Of a DNA stretch of 64,000 bases, positions 17,808 through 29,704 are shown in pieces. Position 1 is the stretch's first letter, and each line of letters opens with the position of its first letter. The notes beneath the pieces were generated by a model that worked only from the letters and a program-made list of their open reading frames with translations, made no database searches and had not been told where the DNA came from. Location of the stretch: positions 1-64,000 of the forward strand of contig JAJPJK010000011.1 in NCBI GenBank assembly GCA_021324265.1. The letters run 5' to 3'. The position numbers were made by a program, and so were the translations under genes. The DNA comes from Thermoproteota archaeon. GTDB taxonomy: Archaea > Thermoproteota > Thermoprotei > Gearchaeales > Gearchaeaceae.

Positions 17808-19156
17808 ATGAGGCTTAACTCTCAAAGCCCCTTTCTTGCCACTTTTCTACTTTTCCTCATGCTTACTACACTTAATGCAGATCAAAATCTAGTTGTTCCG
17901 CTACTTGTATCTTTGCGCAATGAGGGTCTAATACCAGGAGATGAAAGTACTTGGTATATTTATGCTGGTCTTCTCGGTACTGTTCCTGCAATATCGGGAA
18001 TAATTACAACGCTGATCTGGGGTTATATAGCTGATAAAACGAGTCGAAGAAGATTGCTTGTAATAGCAACACTCGTAGGGGCAATACCCACTTTTTTGAC
18101 AGCATTTAGTAATGATTACTGGCAGCTTTTATTTCTGCGATCTTTAACAGGCATTGGAATTAGCGGTTCAGGCCCTGTTTCAAGGGCGTTCGTAGCCGAT
18201 ATCTATCCGCCGAATCAGAGAGGTAAAGGTTACTCTCTGATAAGTGCAGCCACTGGAGGTGGAACTTTGATTGGAATGATACTCGCTGGTGTAATGCCGG
18301 ATTGGAGATCTCCTTTCATTATAGCTTCAATTCCAAATTTAATTCTAGCTCCATTGTTTCTAGCAATTATTAAAGATGTAAAGATAGGTTACGCTGAGCC
18401 AGAACTGAAGCAAATATATGTTAAAGGAAAAGAATATTCATACAGAATCAACCTTGGAGAATTTTATTCATATCTTAAAAGCACGCGAACTGTTCTATTC
18501 ATGTTTTTGCAGGGAATGCCGGGCACTGTACCTTGGGGGAGTATACCTTATTGGTCTCTGACGTATTTGAATGTAAGATGGGGGATTAGCAAGGATTTAG
18601 GAGTTTTAGTTTTATTATGTGGAGGAATTGGAATGATAATTGGCTTTTTTGTTGGAGGTATGTTATCAGATTATTACGTTTCCAGAAATAGGCGTAACGC
18701 AAGGATTGGATTTCTTTCATTGGCATATTAAGTGGTATGTTGGTATTGCTATATTTACTCGTTTATCCTTACCCTGTCGGTTATTATGGCTTCCTTGACA
18801 TACTGCCATTGGCACTTATTGCCTTATTCGGTCTTTTCTTTGCTTCTCTTGCATCGGCGAATGTGCCTGCAATACTCAGCGAAGTAAGTCTCCCTGAACA
18901 TCGTGGAACCTTAAATTCTATATTCAACGTTACTGATAGCATTGGATCAGCTTTTGGGCCAACAATTACAGCACTATTCATGTCTATATATTCATTTTCA
19001 AATACAAGTAATTCAGATTCGATGTTTTTAGGTTTATTAACAGCAGTGCTGTTCTGGATTCCCTGTGCTATATTTTGGTTGCCAGCTTCCAAATTTTATA
19101 CTAAGGAAGCGGATAAAATCAGATCGATACTGAGCGAAAGAGTAAGGAATACATGA
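17808..19156 (+). pseudogene. MFS transporter, interrupted by a -1 frameshift
   Basis: Two consecutive frames together make one 12-TM major facilitator of about 446 aa. The first (17808-18730) carries the N-terminal half with GYIADKTSRRRLLVIATL and ends at TAA just after GFLSLAY. The second starts inside the next membrane helix (ILSGMLVLLYLLVYPYP), continues to 19156 and includes LSEVSLPEHRGTLNS. The shift lies at about 18705-18730; reading back one base joins them. Causes may be a one-base deletion, an assembly error, or programmed frameshifting; no classical slippery heptamer is evident. The proximal half has a TATA-like TTTTTAAG about 25 nt upstream. Confidence 0.82.
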
Positions 19157-19184
19157 TTATAAGGTGTTAGGTAATATCAAAAAC

Positions 19185-20654
19185 ATGAAACTCAGATTTC
19201 CAAATAATTTTCTCTTGGGTTTTTCAGAATCTGGATTTCAATTCGAAATGGGTTTAGATCAATCGGAAGATCAAAACTCTGACTGGTGGCACTGGGTTCA
19301 TGATGAAGAAAACATATTCTCAGGTTTGGTTAGCGGTGATATGCCAGAGCAGGGGCCTGGATATTGGAGTCTATATAAGAGGGATCATGATATCGCTAGT
19401 GGTCTAGGGATGAACTGCGCTAGACTTGGGATAGAATGGAGCAGAATTTTTCCTAAGCCGACCTTTGAAGTCAAGGTTGACGTTGAGATGAGTGGTGATA
19501 ATTTAGTTAATGTGATTGTTGATAAAGAAGCATTAAGAAAACTAGATGCGTTAGCCAATAAAGATGCCGTTGAACATTATGAAAAAATTTTTAATGATTG
19601 GAAGGCAAGAGAAAAAACGTTGATTTTGAATCTCTATCATTGGACTATGCCTATATGGATTCATGATCCGATAAAAATGAGGAAAGCCGGAATAGAAAGA
19701 GCGCCATCTGGCTGGATAGATCAAAGAACAGTTATTGAATTTGTTAAATTCGCCGCTTATGTAACATGGAGGTTCGATGATTATGTAGATTTATGGAGTA
19801 TTTTGAATGAGCCAAACGTCGTTTATGGTTCAGGCTTTGTCCAAGTAAAGTCTGGCTTCCCGCCTTCTCACTTAGATCTTCAGTTAGCTATCGCTGCTGC
19901 TAAGCATATAGCAGAGGCTCATGCAAGGGCATTCGATAACATGAAGTCTATAACTAAGAAATCGATTGGTATAATTCAAGCTATGTTTGCCATTGAACCC
20001 AAAAAAAGAGACGTTCCTGATCATGAGGACGCTGCTAAAAAGGCCAAAAAGGTAGAGATATTCGACTTTCTCGATCTACTTTCAAAAGGTGAATCGATGT
20101 TCATAGGAACGAGAGAAGATCTAGCTAATCGTATAGACTGGATAGGTGTTAATTATTACAGCAGAGTTGTCGTCGAACCAAGCACGGGAGGCATGGGATT
20201 TAAAGAGCTTGAAGGCTACGGCCTTCATTGCACTCCAAATAGCCTTTCAAAAGCAGGAAGAGAGTGTAGTGACTTTGGATGGGAAATTTATCCTGAAGGA
20301 ATTAAATCTGTACTTATTGACACATGGGAAAGATATAGAAAGCCAATAATCGTAACTGAGAACGGGATAGCTGATGCAAAGGATAGATACAGACCAAGGT
20401 ATTTGGTTTCGCACATACAGAATGTTCAAAAGGCGTTTGATGAAGGAATTGATATAAGAGGATATTTGCACTGGGCTTTAGTTGACAACTACGAATGGGC
20501 TCAGGGTTTCAAGATGCGTTTCGGTCTTTGTTACGTTGATTATGAAACAAAAAAGAGGTATCTTCGCCCAAGTGCGCTAATTTTCAAAGGGATAACAGAA
20601 TATAACGAATTACCAGGAGAAATTCAAGAATATCAAGAGTTGCTCTCTTTATAA
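19185..20654 (+). CDS. lacS: Beta-glycosidase, GH1 (LacS-like)
   Basis: About 489 aa. Strongly resembles the Sulfolobus beta-glycosidase (LacS): GFQFEMG near the N-terminus, DWWHWVHD, GPGYWSLYKRDHD, RLGIEWSRIFP. Catalytic acid/base Glu is in LNEPNVV and nucleophile Glu in VTENGIAD; HWALVDNYEWAQGF forms the aglycone/sugar site. Cytosolic, no signal peptide; hydrolyses beta-gluco-, beta-galacto- and beta-fucosides in its relatives. ATG at 19185 (MKLRFPNNF) fits the family start and sits about 26 nt after TTATAA; the GTG at 19164 is less likely. The 3' end overlaps the convergent LLM gene by 22 bp. It may act with the preceding MFS sugar-type transporter. Confidence 0.94.
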   Translation: MKLRFPNNFLLGFSESGFQFEMGLDQSEDQNSDWWHWVHDEENIFSGLVSGDMPEQGPGYWSLYKRDHDIASGLGMNCARLGIEWSRIFPKPTFEVKVDVEMSGDNLVNVIVDKEALRKLDALANKDAVEHYEKIFNDWKAREKTLILNLYHWTMPIWIHDPIKMRKAGIERAPSGWIDQRTVIEFVKFAAYVTWRFDDYVDLWSILNEPNVVYGSGFVQVKSGFPPSHLDLQLAIAAAKHIAEAHARAFDNMKSITKKSIGIIQAMFAIEPKKRDVPDHEDAAKKAKKVEIFDFLDLLSKGESMFIGTREDLANRIDWIGVNYYSRVVVEPSTGGMGFKELEGYGLHCTPNSLSKAGRECSDFGWEIYPEGIKSVLIDTWERYRKPIIVTENGIADAKDRYRPRYLVSHIQNVQKAFDEGIDIRGYLHWALVDNYEWAQGFKMRFGLCYVDYETKKRYLRPSALIFKGITEYNELPGEIQEYQELLSL

Positions 20655-21760
20655 TATTCCACTATCTTATCTATGCACTGGTAGGAGCTTCTAGTTTTAT
20701 CTGGCTCAGGAAAGAATGATACATTCCATAGTGCTACGCTTTGCATTCCTGTTTTCCTAAAGACTTCAAGCTTATCAATAACATCATCTACATTTCCCCA
20801 TAGTAATACTTTCTCAACGACCTCTCTTGGAACCTTTTTTATTGCATCTAGAATTTCATTCTCTGAATACCAAGCAGGTATGTAATCCTTGATTGGGGAG
20901 AAATCCTTACCTAGCGGATGTTCCAAGCCCATTTCTTCATAAACCTCACTTGGCGCTACAAGAGCTAGAGCCTTGATTATAGGCTTTTCCATTAGGCGAT
21001 AACACTCATCTCTATTTGGATCAATTAGTAAAGTGAAGTAGGCAGCAAATTCTATATTTGCAGGATCTCTCGATAATCTTCGTGCTTCTTCTTTTATCAT
21101 ATCCATCTTTTGTTTGTACTCATTAAGAGTTACTCCCCAAGGCAACCAGCCGTCGCCAAGCGAAGCTACGAGTTTGCAAGCCTTCTTGCTCCTTCCTCCT
21201 ATCCATATCGGCGGCCTACCTTGTTTTGGTGGCAGAGAAAATACAGCTCTATCAAGCTTAAATATCTCCCCATTGAAACTGAGTAATTCATATCCGTTTG
21301 AACTCCATAAAATTTTTATTATTCTAATAGCCTCTTCAAGTTTCTTAAGTGTTTTATTATAGCTGATTCCATATGGAACTATGTTTTCTGCTTCACCCAC
21401 TCCAATCCCTAAGATTATTCTTCCGGGCGCAATATTTTCAAGTGTGGCGAAGCTTTGTGCTATCATTGCAGGATGTCTTCTATTGGGCTCAACCACAGAA
21501 CTTCCAACTCTGATCCTTTTTGTAAAGCTAGCTGCAATCGCCATCGAAAGCGTAGTTTCATAAAAGGTATGTGGGCTATAAGTAGCTAGCTTACCAACAT
21601 ATTCCTCCTTCCAGATAGAATGTGGAAACCAACCCATTAGATGGTCCGCAAACCAAATAGAATCGTACCCCTTTTCCTCAAGCCTCATAGCAACTCTTGC
21701 TATGTTCTCCAATGGAGGAAACGAAGGGCCGATGACACCAATATTCAGCTTACCAGGCAT
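20633..21760 (-). CDS. LLM-class flavin/F420-dependent oxidoreductase
   Basis: 375 aa luciferase-like TIM barrel. N-terminal IGVIGPSFPPLENIARVAMR, YDSIWFADHLMGWFP with the conserved His, IRVGSSVVEPNRRHPAMIAQ and GRIILGIGVGEAEN are typical of the F420-dependent branch (Mer, glucose-6-phosphate dehydrogenase-like, alcohol dehydrogenase Adf). Cofactor choice (F420 versus FMN) cannot be fixed by eye. It is upstream of, or grouped with, a second LLM gene on the same strand with 24 bp between them. Confidence 0.87.
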   Translation of the reverse strand: MPGKLNIGVIGPSFPPLENIARVAMRLEEKGYDSIWFADHLMGWFPHSIWKEEYVGKLATYSPHTFYETTLSMAIAASFTKRIRVGSSVVEPNRRHPAMIAQSFATLENIAPGRIILGIGVGEAENIVPYGISYNKTLKKLEEAIRIIKILWSSNGYELLSFNGEIFKLDRAVFSLPPKQGRPPIWIGGRSKKACKLVASLGDGWLPWGVTLNEYKQKMDMIKEEARRLSRDPANIEFAAYFTLLIDPNRDECYRLMEKPIIKALALVAPSEVYEEMGLEHPLGKDFSPIKDYIPAWYSENEILDAIKKVPREVVEKVLLWGNVDDVIDKLEVFRKTGMQSVALWNVSFFPEPDKTRSSYQCIDKIVEYYKESNS

Positions 21761-21784
21761 TATCTAGTAATCTTTTGTGAAAAT

Positions 21785-22693
21785 TTAACTTGAATCTTTA
21801 AAATAACTTATAATTTTGTTTCCAATCTCTTTTATTGCTTGTACAGGATCAGCGCCCAAAGGATGACCAAAGCAAATATGATCTACTCCTGCCTCAACCA
21901 TTTTAGCAGTTTCTTCTAATATCTTCCCAATTTTCCCTATCGCCGCAAAATTCGCTAAAATTTTTCTATCAATTTTCTCCATAGTCCCTAGGTCTTCATA
22001 GTATATTCCAGCTTCTTTAAGCATTGGCGAGTTTCCAATCAAGCTTCTTCCATATTGGCTAAATGTAACAAGCATCTGTTTATATGCGTATTCTTCATCA
22101 TCAGATATACACGTGAACGGTCTGGATACTAAAGAAATTCCCTGTCTATTTGATTGCTCAATCAAATCTTTTAACTTTCGAGCATAATTTGGATTCCAAA
22201 GCATATCTACAACTATGCCTTTTACAATGCTGAATTTTAAAGCGTTGGAAAGAAGCCTTGGTCCAGAAGTTCCGATATATAGCTCAAGCTCATCGGTTGC
22301 CCAATTAATCCTTCTTTCGTGAATTATGTTTTCTATTTCGCTAAGAACCTCCAAAAACCTTTCTATATCTCGCTTAATTTCTTTCTTCAAAAATTCATGA
22401 TAAGCTCCTCTAGATAATCCCAATATGGCTCTGCGATTCGATATTTCATTCAAGAAGTAAATATAACGCAATAACTGGAAAGGTTCATGAAGAAAAAAAG
22501 GAGTTGTGACAGGGCCGATCTTTATTTTGGTTGTATTATTGGCTATTAGATAACAAATAGGTAACGCAGGCTTATATGGTAAATGGTCATAGATCTGCAC
22601 GCTATAGAAGCCAAGCTTTTCTGCAAGTAAGCTTAATTGAAAATATTCTTCCAATTTCTTATCGCCTTCTAAGGCTAAACTGAATCTAACCAC
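21785..22693 (-). CDS. LLM-class oxidoreductase, second copy (shorter)
   Basis: 302 aa. GFYSVQIYDHLPYKP, TKIKIGPVTTPFFLHEPFQL and AILGLSRGAYHEF follow the luciferase-like pattern; C-terminal GVDHICFGHPLGADPVQAI resembles methylenetetrahydromethanopterin reductase-like enzymes (Mer family). It lies just upstream of the other LLM gene in a probable two-gene operon. The family is clear; the substrate is not. Confidence 0.8.
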   Translation of the reverse strand: MVRFSLALEGDKKLEEYFQLSLLAEKLGFYSVQIYDHLPYKPALPICYLIANNTTKIKIGPVTTPFFLHEPFQLLRYIYFLNEISNRRAILGLSRGAYHEFLKKEIKRDIERFLEVLSEIENIIHERRINWATDELELYIGTSGPRLLSNALKFSIVKGIVVDMLWNPNYARKLKDLIEQSNRQGISLVSRPFTCISDDEEYAYKQMLVTFSQYGRSLIGNSPMLKEAGIYYEDLGTMEKIDRKILANFAAIGKIGKILEETAKMVEAGVDHICFGHPLGADPVQAIKEIGNKIISYFKDSS

Positions 22694-22871
22694 AAATTTA
22701 CTTATTTAACTTGGACTTTAATCTCTGAAAAAGTTGTAAAGATTAGCTAAAACTGTGTAAGTAGTTTGAAAATGGAAGTTTTAAAAAATTACCAATTCTC
22801 AAAGTAGCCCATCTGTGATAATATTCACTCCTAATCTTAGGCTTATTTTAAATGCAAAAAAGTAAGTTTAC

Positions 22872-23474
22872 CTACCACCAGCCTTCCTTAGTATAGTGCG
22901 CGCAAAAGAAAGCAGTAGTTATAACTTGAAGCTTGAACCAAGTGTCATAAAGTTTCTCAACAATCTTTGGGTCATCAAACTTCCTCTCTAAAAAGCTTCT
23001 TATTACTGCAGTGACAGGAAATATGCATGTGATCATATACCTCATAGGAATATGTGGAATAGTTTTGACGTTATCAGCTTTCCCTTTTCCATCAAATGTA
23101 TGCCTAATGCCTATTAGATATTGGTAATTCACAAAATTCTCATCGATAGGTCTAAAGCAAATATCCAATAACCATTGAGCAAGTCTATCAACAGTATTAT
23201 TTACATATTCAGTCTCAGTTGTTTCGCCGCGTTCATCTTTAAAGTAGTAGATCAAATAATCTCTGGAACCAAAGTAACTTACGATTTGATTAAGCATATC
23301 GCTCATGTTCTCTTTAATTACCTCTCCAATTATCTTCCTGTTTTCCTCATCCTCCTGAGTCCATAAGGCTGAATCTAGTAGAAGCTTTAGTTCCTCCTTA
23401 CTTATTGGTGCTTTTGGAACTTCGGCTTTGCCATATACGTATCCCTTTATCTGAGGTTTATATAGTTCTACCAT
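22872..23474 (-). CDS. Protoglobin
   Basis: 200 aa single-domain archaeal globin. IKGYVYGKAEVPKAPISKEEL and LDSALWTQEDEEN match the N-terminal extension of Aeropyrum and Methanosarcina protoglobins; YQYLIGIRHTFDGKGK contains the proximal (F8) His; IPHIPMRYMI and HYTKEGWW are the conserved later segments. Haem protein binding O2, CO or NO; no signalling domain is fused. Divergent from an aldo/keto reductase, with a TATA-rich region (ATTTTATATAG) about 26 nt from its ATG. Confidence 0.93.
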   Translation of the reverse strand: MVELYKPQIKGYVYGKAEVPKAPISKEELKLLLDSALWTQEDEENRKIIGEVIKENMSDMLNQIVSYFGSRDYLIYYFKDERGETTETEYVNNTVDRLAQWLLDICFRPIDENFVNYQYLIGIRHTFDGKGKADNVKTIPHIPMRYMITCIFPVTAVIRSFLERKFDDPKIVEKLYDTWFKLQVITTAFFCAHYTKEGWW

Positions 23475-23571
23475 ATAACTAATATATAGAATGACTATAT
23501 AAAATTTTTGAAACTCAGGCCCTAATAAAAAATTCCTAATGTTTTTATCGAACCTTATTAAAGGAGATGCT

Positions 23572-25483
<1,912 letters not shown>

Positions 25484-25517
25484 TTATTAAAAAATCTTTT
25501 GAAAATTAAAAAATTAT

Positions 25518-26345
25518 TCACTTGTGACTTCTCATAGCAAAGAATACTCCAAATAAAGTTACAGCAGAACCAATTAAAGTTAAAAGTGATGGTTTGATTC
25601 CTAAGATTAAATACGTTGTAATATAGGCCATTACTGGCACCAATAATGAGAAAGTGCCGCTCATTATTGGGCCTATTTCGTTTATAGATTTAAACCATGC
25701 AATATACCCGAATACTTGTGCTAAGATCGTTAATGCTAATGCCACAAGAATCCCTTTCAAAGAGAATATGAAATAGAAACCTATAGGTATTAAAGGAACT
25801 ATAAACACAGAAGAAACGAGTGACATGAAGGTATGAAGGCTAAGCAGTTCAGTATTTTTGAAGTGTTTTGAATGATATATAGTACCTACGGACCATATGA
25901 AGCCTCCAAGCAATGCAAAAAGAACGCCGTAGTCGAATTCTAAGCTATTGACTGAAATTAGTATACCACTAAAAGCTAATACAACCCCAAGCAACTCTTT
26001 TTTCATAATAGGTTCCTTCAAGAAAATGCTTGAGATTATGATTGTAAAGACCGGCTGAGTATAAAGCATAACTGATGCTAGGCCTGGGTTTAAAGAAAAA
26101 TAGATGCCCAAATTGAGCAATATCAGCAATGCGCCGACATTAAGTAGAGCGTCTATAAATTCTTTCCTACCAGAAATTATTTTCCTAACAAATAACATCA
26201 ATATCAATCCGCCTATAAATGATCTTATAAAAGCTAGAATAATTGGGGTCATGTAACTTAGAGCGATCTTTGACAAAGGGTAGGATAGCCCCCAGCACAA
26301 GATGGTAAAAAATATATATAGAAATCTCTTAGCAGAATAAACCAT
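25518..26345 (-). CDS. EamA/DMT-family transporter
   Basis: 275 aa with ten predicted membrane helices in two repeated EamA halves (IILAFIRSFIGGLILMLF; GILISVNSLEFDYGVLFALLGG). Members export or import amino acids and other metabolites; the substrate is unknown. Its ATG overlaps the stop of the upstream SDR by one base, so they are co-transcribed. Confidence 0.87.
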   Translation of the reverse strand: MVYSAKRFLYIFFTILCWGLSYPLSKIALSYMTPIILAFIRSFIGGLILMLFVRKIISGRKEFIDALLNVGALLILLNLGIYFSLNPGLASVMLYTQPVFTIIISSIFLKEPIMKKELLGVVLAFSGILISVNSLEFDYGVLFALLGGFIWSVGTIYHSKHFKNTELLSLHTFMSLVSSVFIVPLIPIGFYFIFSLKGILVALALTILAQVFGYIAWFKSINEIGPIMSGTFSLLVPVMAYITTYLILGIKPSLLTLIGSAVTLFGVFFAMRSHK

Positions 26346-27106
26346 TAAACAGAATGTGTTAAGTTATCAATTCTTCCTCCATCAGCAACAATTATTTGGC
26401 CTGTTATGTATCTAGCTTCTCCGCTCGCAAGGAATAATACAAGTCCTGCGATATCATCTGGTTTTCCTGTGGTTTTTAATGAAGTTCTATTCCTGAGCAT
26501 CTCTTTTATTCTTTCGACTTCATCTATAGATCTTCCCATTGTAGTTAGATCTGTTTCGACCCAACCTGGTGCTACAGCATTAACCCTTATTCCATATTTC
26601 CCCAATTCAAAAGCTAGCCTTTTGGTAAGGATTATAATGCCAGCTTTAGTTATTGCATAATAAGTCGTGCCTTCTAAGGCTGTACCTATTCCTGCATTAG
26701 AAGCTAAGTTAATGATGCAGGGACTAATTGATCTCTTTAAGAGATTAAGAAATTCAAGCGTAACATATATTGTTCCATTAAGATTCACTTCAATCATCCT
26801 TTTGTATTTTTCTTCATCGAAATTCTCAAAAGGGAAGAGATACATAATGCCTGCATTATTAACTAATATGTCAAGTCTATTGAATCTGCGCTCAAACTCT
26901 TCTCTACATTTCTTAACTTCTTCTCTATTTGATATATCACATTTGATCACAGCAATTCCTTTTTCTTTCAATCTTTTAGCCTCTGCTTCAGAACTATTGT
27001 AAATTATTGTCACGTTTGCACCTTTTGCATAGAATTTTTCTGCAATGGATCTACCTATACCACGTGTTCCACCTGTAACGAGCACTATTTTGTTTTCAAA
27101 ATTCAT
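26345..27106 (-). CDS. Short-chain dehydrogenase/reductase (FabG-like)
   Basis: 253 aa. VTGGTRGIGRSIAEKF cofactor loop, NNAGIM near residue 88, LASNAG Ser segment and YYAITKAG with catalytic Tyr-Lys; NAVAPGWVETDL and GQIIVADGG complete the family pattern. Middle gene of a minus-strand group with the APC permease upstream (41 bp gap) and the EamA transporter downstream (1-bp overlap). Confidence 0.9.
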   Translation of the reverse strand: MNFENKIVLVTGGTRGIGRSIAEKFYAKGANVTIIYNSSEAEAKRLKEKGIAVIKCDISNREEVKKCREEFERRFNRLDILVNNAGIMYLFPFENFDEEKYKRMIEVNLNGTIYVTLEFLNLLKRSISPCIINLASNAGIGTALEGTTYYAITKAGIIILTKRLAFELGKYGIRVNAVAPGWVETDLTTMGRSIDEVERIKEMLRNRTSLKTTGKPDDIAGLVLFLASGEARYITGQIIVADGGRIDNLTHSV

Positions 27107-27146
27107 TTATAGAAAAACTTCTATCTATTTAATATATTTCAAAAAT

Positions 27147-28472
27147 TTAAGCGCTTGGTAAAGATACCTTTTTTCTAAAGCCTCGAGTCAATATTGCAGT
27201 ATAAATTAACCAAAAGACAAGCCATGAAAATCCTAATATTTTTGCGTTGATGTCTAGACCGTACCATATGAAGCCTAATACAAGTAAACCGAAGATAGAT
27301 GGAACGGTGACAAGGTATTTCTTGTTTTTGTATCCGAAATAGTATATGGCTGCAACATGCATTAGTATAAATGCTGAGAGTGCACCGAAGTTAACTAAGC
27401 TTGTTAGAACATCAAGAGATATCGAGACTGCTATGATGGTGCTTATCAAACCGCTAAGCAGTGTTGCAATCCATGGAGTCCCGTACTTAGGATGAACTCG
27501 CGCAACTAATTTAGGTAGAAAACCATCACGCCCCATTGCATAAATAACTCTAGCGATGGCAGTAGTAGCTACTAGGCCGTCACCAATACCCCATGATATA
27601 GCAGTGGCAAGCGTAGTAATAGTTAGTAAAATGATTCCTCCAACTGCTTGAGCTACTTCATAAAAGCCTGTACTAGGGTCTTGGAATTGATACGTTGGAT
27701 ACATAATATAAGCTAGATATGTCTGAGTAATGAAGAATATCCCTATAAGAAATACTGATAGCACAACAGCTCTGCCCACATAGGTAGCTTTTCCTCTATG
27801 CTCTTCCGCTAGTGTCGTAGCTGCATCGAAGCCGAGATAACTTAACACAGCAACAGAAGTAGCGGTTAGGATTGTATTAATGTTGAAGGTAGATTGATTA
27901 TAGAATGGCGTCAAACTAAAACTTAGATTATTGCTTATTGCATACCCAAGCGTATAAGCAATAAAGGCTGCGAGCGCGAAAAGTTCTATAGCCAAAAGTA
28001 CTTTGTTAGCACGAGCAGTAGGTTTTATACCTAACATACTCAATGTGGTCATAGGTATTAAGAAGATTAGTATCCATAACCAATATGGGATATCGGGTAT
28101 GAGGCTATTCATAGCAAGCGCTGCGACAACATAAACAAGCCCAGGCACAAGAAAGTAATCCAAAAGTATTAGCACACCGGCTATGAACCCGAAAATAGGA
28201 TGTACTGCTCTTTGTGCATAGTTATAAACAGATCCAGCAAGCGGGAATTCTCTTACCATGAGGAAATAGGCATAAGCTGTAGGCATCATGCCTAGCATTC
28301 CTAAAAGATAGGCCAAAGATGGCATTCCACCACTTTCAGATGCAACGATTCCATAGATACCCCATGGAGCAATAGGCACCATAAACACTAGGCTGTATAT
28401 GAGTACGTCAACCCAATTTATTTCACGCTTTAGTTCTTGCTTATAGCCAAATTTTGTAACTTCTTCACTCAT
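27147..28472 (-). CDS. APC-family amino acid permease
   Basis: 441 aa, about 12 helices. WVDVLIYSLVFMVPIAPWGIYG followed by PLAGSVYNYAQRAVHPIFGF is typical of the AAT/APC superfamily (APA and glutamate/GABA-type). It starts one base after the stop of the acetamidase/formamidase gene, so the two are translationally linked. Probable substrate is an amino acid, amine or amide related to that enzyme; this is inference from context. Confidence 0.88.
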   Translation of the reverse strand: MSEEVTKFGYKQELKREINWVDVLIYSLVFMVPIAPWGIYGIVASESGGMPSLAYLLGMLGMMPTAYAYFLMVREFPLAGSVYNYAQRAVHPIFGFIAGVLILLDYFLVPGLVYVVAALAMNSLIPDIPYWLWILIFLIPMTTLSMLGIKPTARANKVLLAIELFALAAFIAYTLGYAISNNLSFSLTPFYNQSTFNINTILTATSVAVLSYLGFDAATTLAEEHRGKATYVGRAVVLSVFLIGIFFITQTYLAYIMYPTYQFQDPSTGFYEVAQAVGGIILLTITTLATAISWGIGDGLVATTAIARVIYAMGRDGFLPKLVARVHPKYGTPWIATLLSGLISTIIAVSISLDVLTSLVNFGALSAFILMHVAAIYYFGYKNKKYLVTVPSIFGLLVLGFIWYGLDINAKILGFSWLVFWLIYTAILTRGFRKKVSLPSA

Positions 28473-28473
28473 A

Positions 28474-29460
28474 TCACATCACCGGGTAATTTCTAAGTTT
28501 TGCCCTAGCGCTTTCGTCAGCGATTATATCTAAAGGGAAGAAAGCAGAAACAACCCAATTCGGTGCATCAACTACTTCGCTAATCTTTAAATCCATTGCA
28601 ACACTTGCAAGCATGTATGCTTCTATCGGACTCATGAAGTTGCTCAAAATATTTATTATTCCCTTAGTAGCTTCTTTGGTCGCATCCCATAAGTTCGAAG
28701 AGATACCTGGATAGGCTATGTATTCTTTGAAAGTGGTTTCCTTTAAGTTACTCGCCTTAAATAATGGTTTACTTAAACCCACATTTCTCAACAATTTTAC
28801 TCTTACATGTACTTTCATTGGGGCCTCAATAGCTGTCCCGCATACTTCACCATCACCCTGAGCTAGATGCGTATCACCCATGGATAACAGTCCGCCTTTT
28901 ACAAATACGGGCAAGTAAACTTTAGCTCCAACACCAAGATACTTTATATCTAGATTTCCTCCATTTTCCCTAGGAGGTATTGTACTCCACTTTCCCTTGT
29001 ATAATGGAGCAGTACCTACTTCACCTGTGAAAGGCCTTATTGGCACTTCTACGTCAAGATCACCGAATTTTGTTTTTGCAATACTGTCTTTTACCTTCCA
29101 AATCTTTAAAGCCGGACCTGATAGATCATTGGGAACATTCCCTTGATCGTTTGCAAGAAGACCGAAACCAGGTATTACAGCTGTCCACCCCCATCCCTCG
29201 TGTTTAAAATCTAGATACTCAATCTCAATCATATCACCTGGCCTTGCGTCTTCTATTTCAATTGGTCCTGTTAGTGGATTCACCTTTGAAAAATCAAGTT
29301 TAGTAATATCTGAAGCAGTACTGGCTGGATTTAGTTGACCATTCGAGGCCTCTTTTGACTCTAGTTCTACTTCGTCGCCGCTCCTAATTTTCAGCACCGG
29401 TTCTAATGAGTTATCCCATACGTTATGTGTTATAGCATGTAGCGTATATTTCTCTACCAT
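28474..29460 (-). CDS. Acetamidase/formamidase
   Basis: About 328 aa, FmdA/AmdA family. Hydrolyses short aliphatic amides to ammonia and the carboxylic acid. Visible: VWDNSLEPVLKIRSGDEVE, NPLTGPIEIEDARPGDMIEI, and the conserved GDTHLAQGDGEVCGTAIEAPM segment with zinc/active-site residues. I chose the ATG at 29460 rather than TTG at 29469 because a strong TATA element lies about 25 nt upstream. First gene of a minus-strand unit with the APC permease (1-bp gap) and probably the SDR and EamA genes. Confidence 0.92.
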   Translation of the reverse strand: MVEKYTLHAITHNVWDNSLEPVLKIRSGDEVELESKEASNGQLNPASTASDITKLDFSKVNPLTGPIEIEDARPGDMIEIEYLDFKHEGWGWTAVIPGFGLLANDQGNVPNDLSGPALKIWKVKDSIAKTKFGDLDVEVPIRPFTGEVGTAPLYKGKWSTIPPRENGGNLDIKYLGVGAKVYLPVFVKGGLLSMGDTHLAQGDGEVCGTAIEAPMKVHVRVKLLRNVGLSKPLFKASNLKETTFKEYIAYPGISSNLWDATKEATKGIINILSNFMSPIEAYMLASVAMDLKISEVVDAPNWVVSAFFPLDIIADESARAKLRNYPVM

Positions 29461-29480
29461 AGAACTCAAAATAAATATAT

Positions 29481-29502
29481 ATATTTAAATCTTTCGATAT
29501 TC
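29481..29502 (-). promoter_or_regulatory. BRE/TATA promoter of the amidase operon
   Basis: On the minus strand this reads CGAAAGATTTAAATAT, a BRE-like CGAAAG plus TATA core, about 25 nt before the ATG at 29460. The same 15-base core occurs before dapA (52162-52182), so it is a good local promoter model. Both genes would yield leaderless mRNAs. Confidence 0.6.
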
Positions 29503-29704
29503 CAAACATAATAAAATATTCTAAGATGATATTAGCAATATATTTAAGTTATTGTGAAATGACTTTCATATTTAAAAATTTTTCGCAAATTTTCAATTAG
29601 AAACATTAGAAGGAAAGTATTGTCTAAATCATAGAACCAAAGTAAAACCTATTACGCGCAAACTTTTAATGAAAATTTTTAATAAGGTAGAAGAATTAGA
29701 ATTA

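Noticed and set aside
18705..18730. Programmed -1 frameshift in the MFS gene
   Set aside because: No canonical slippery heptamer followed by a clear stem-loop or pseudoknot; one missing base is the simpler reading, though not excluded.
20146..20349. 67-codon frame inside the beta-glycosidase gene
   Set aside because: Inside a fully explained GH1 gene; no independent features.
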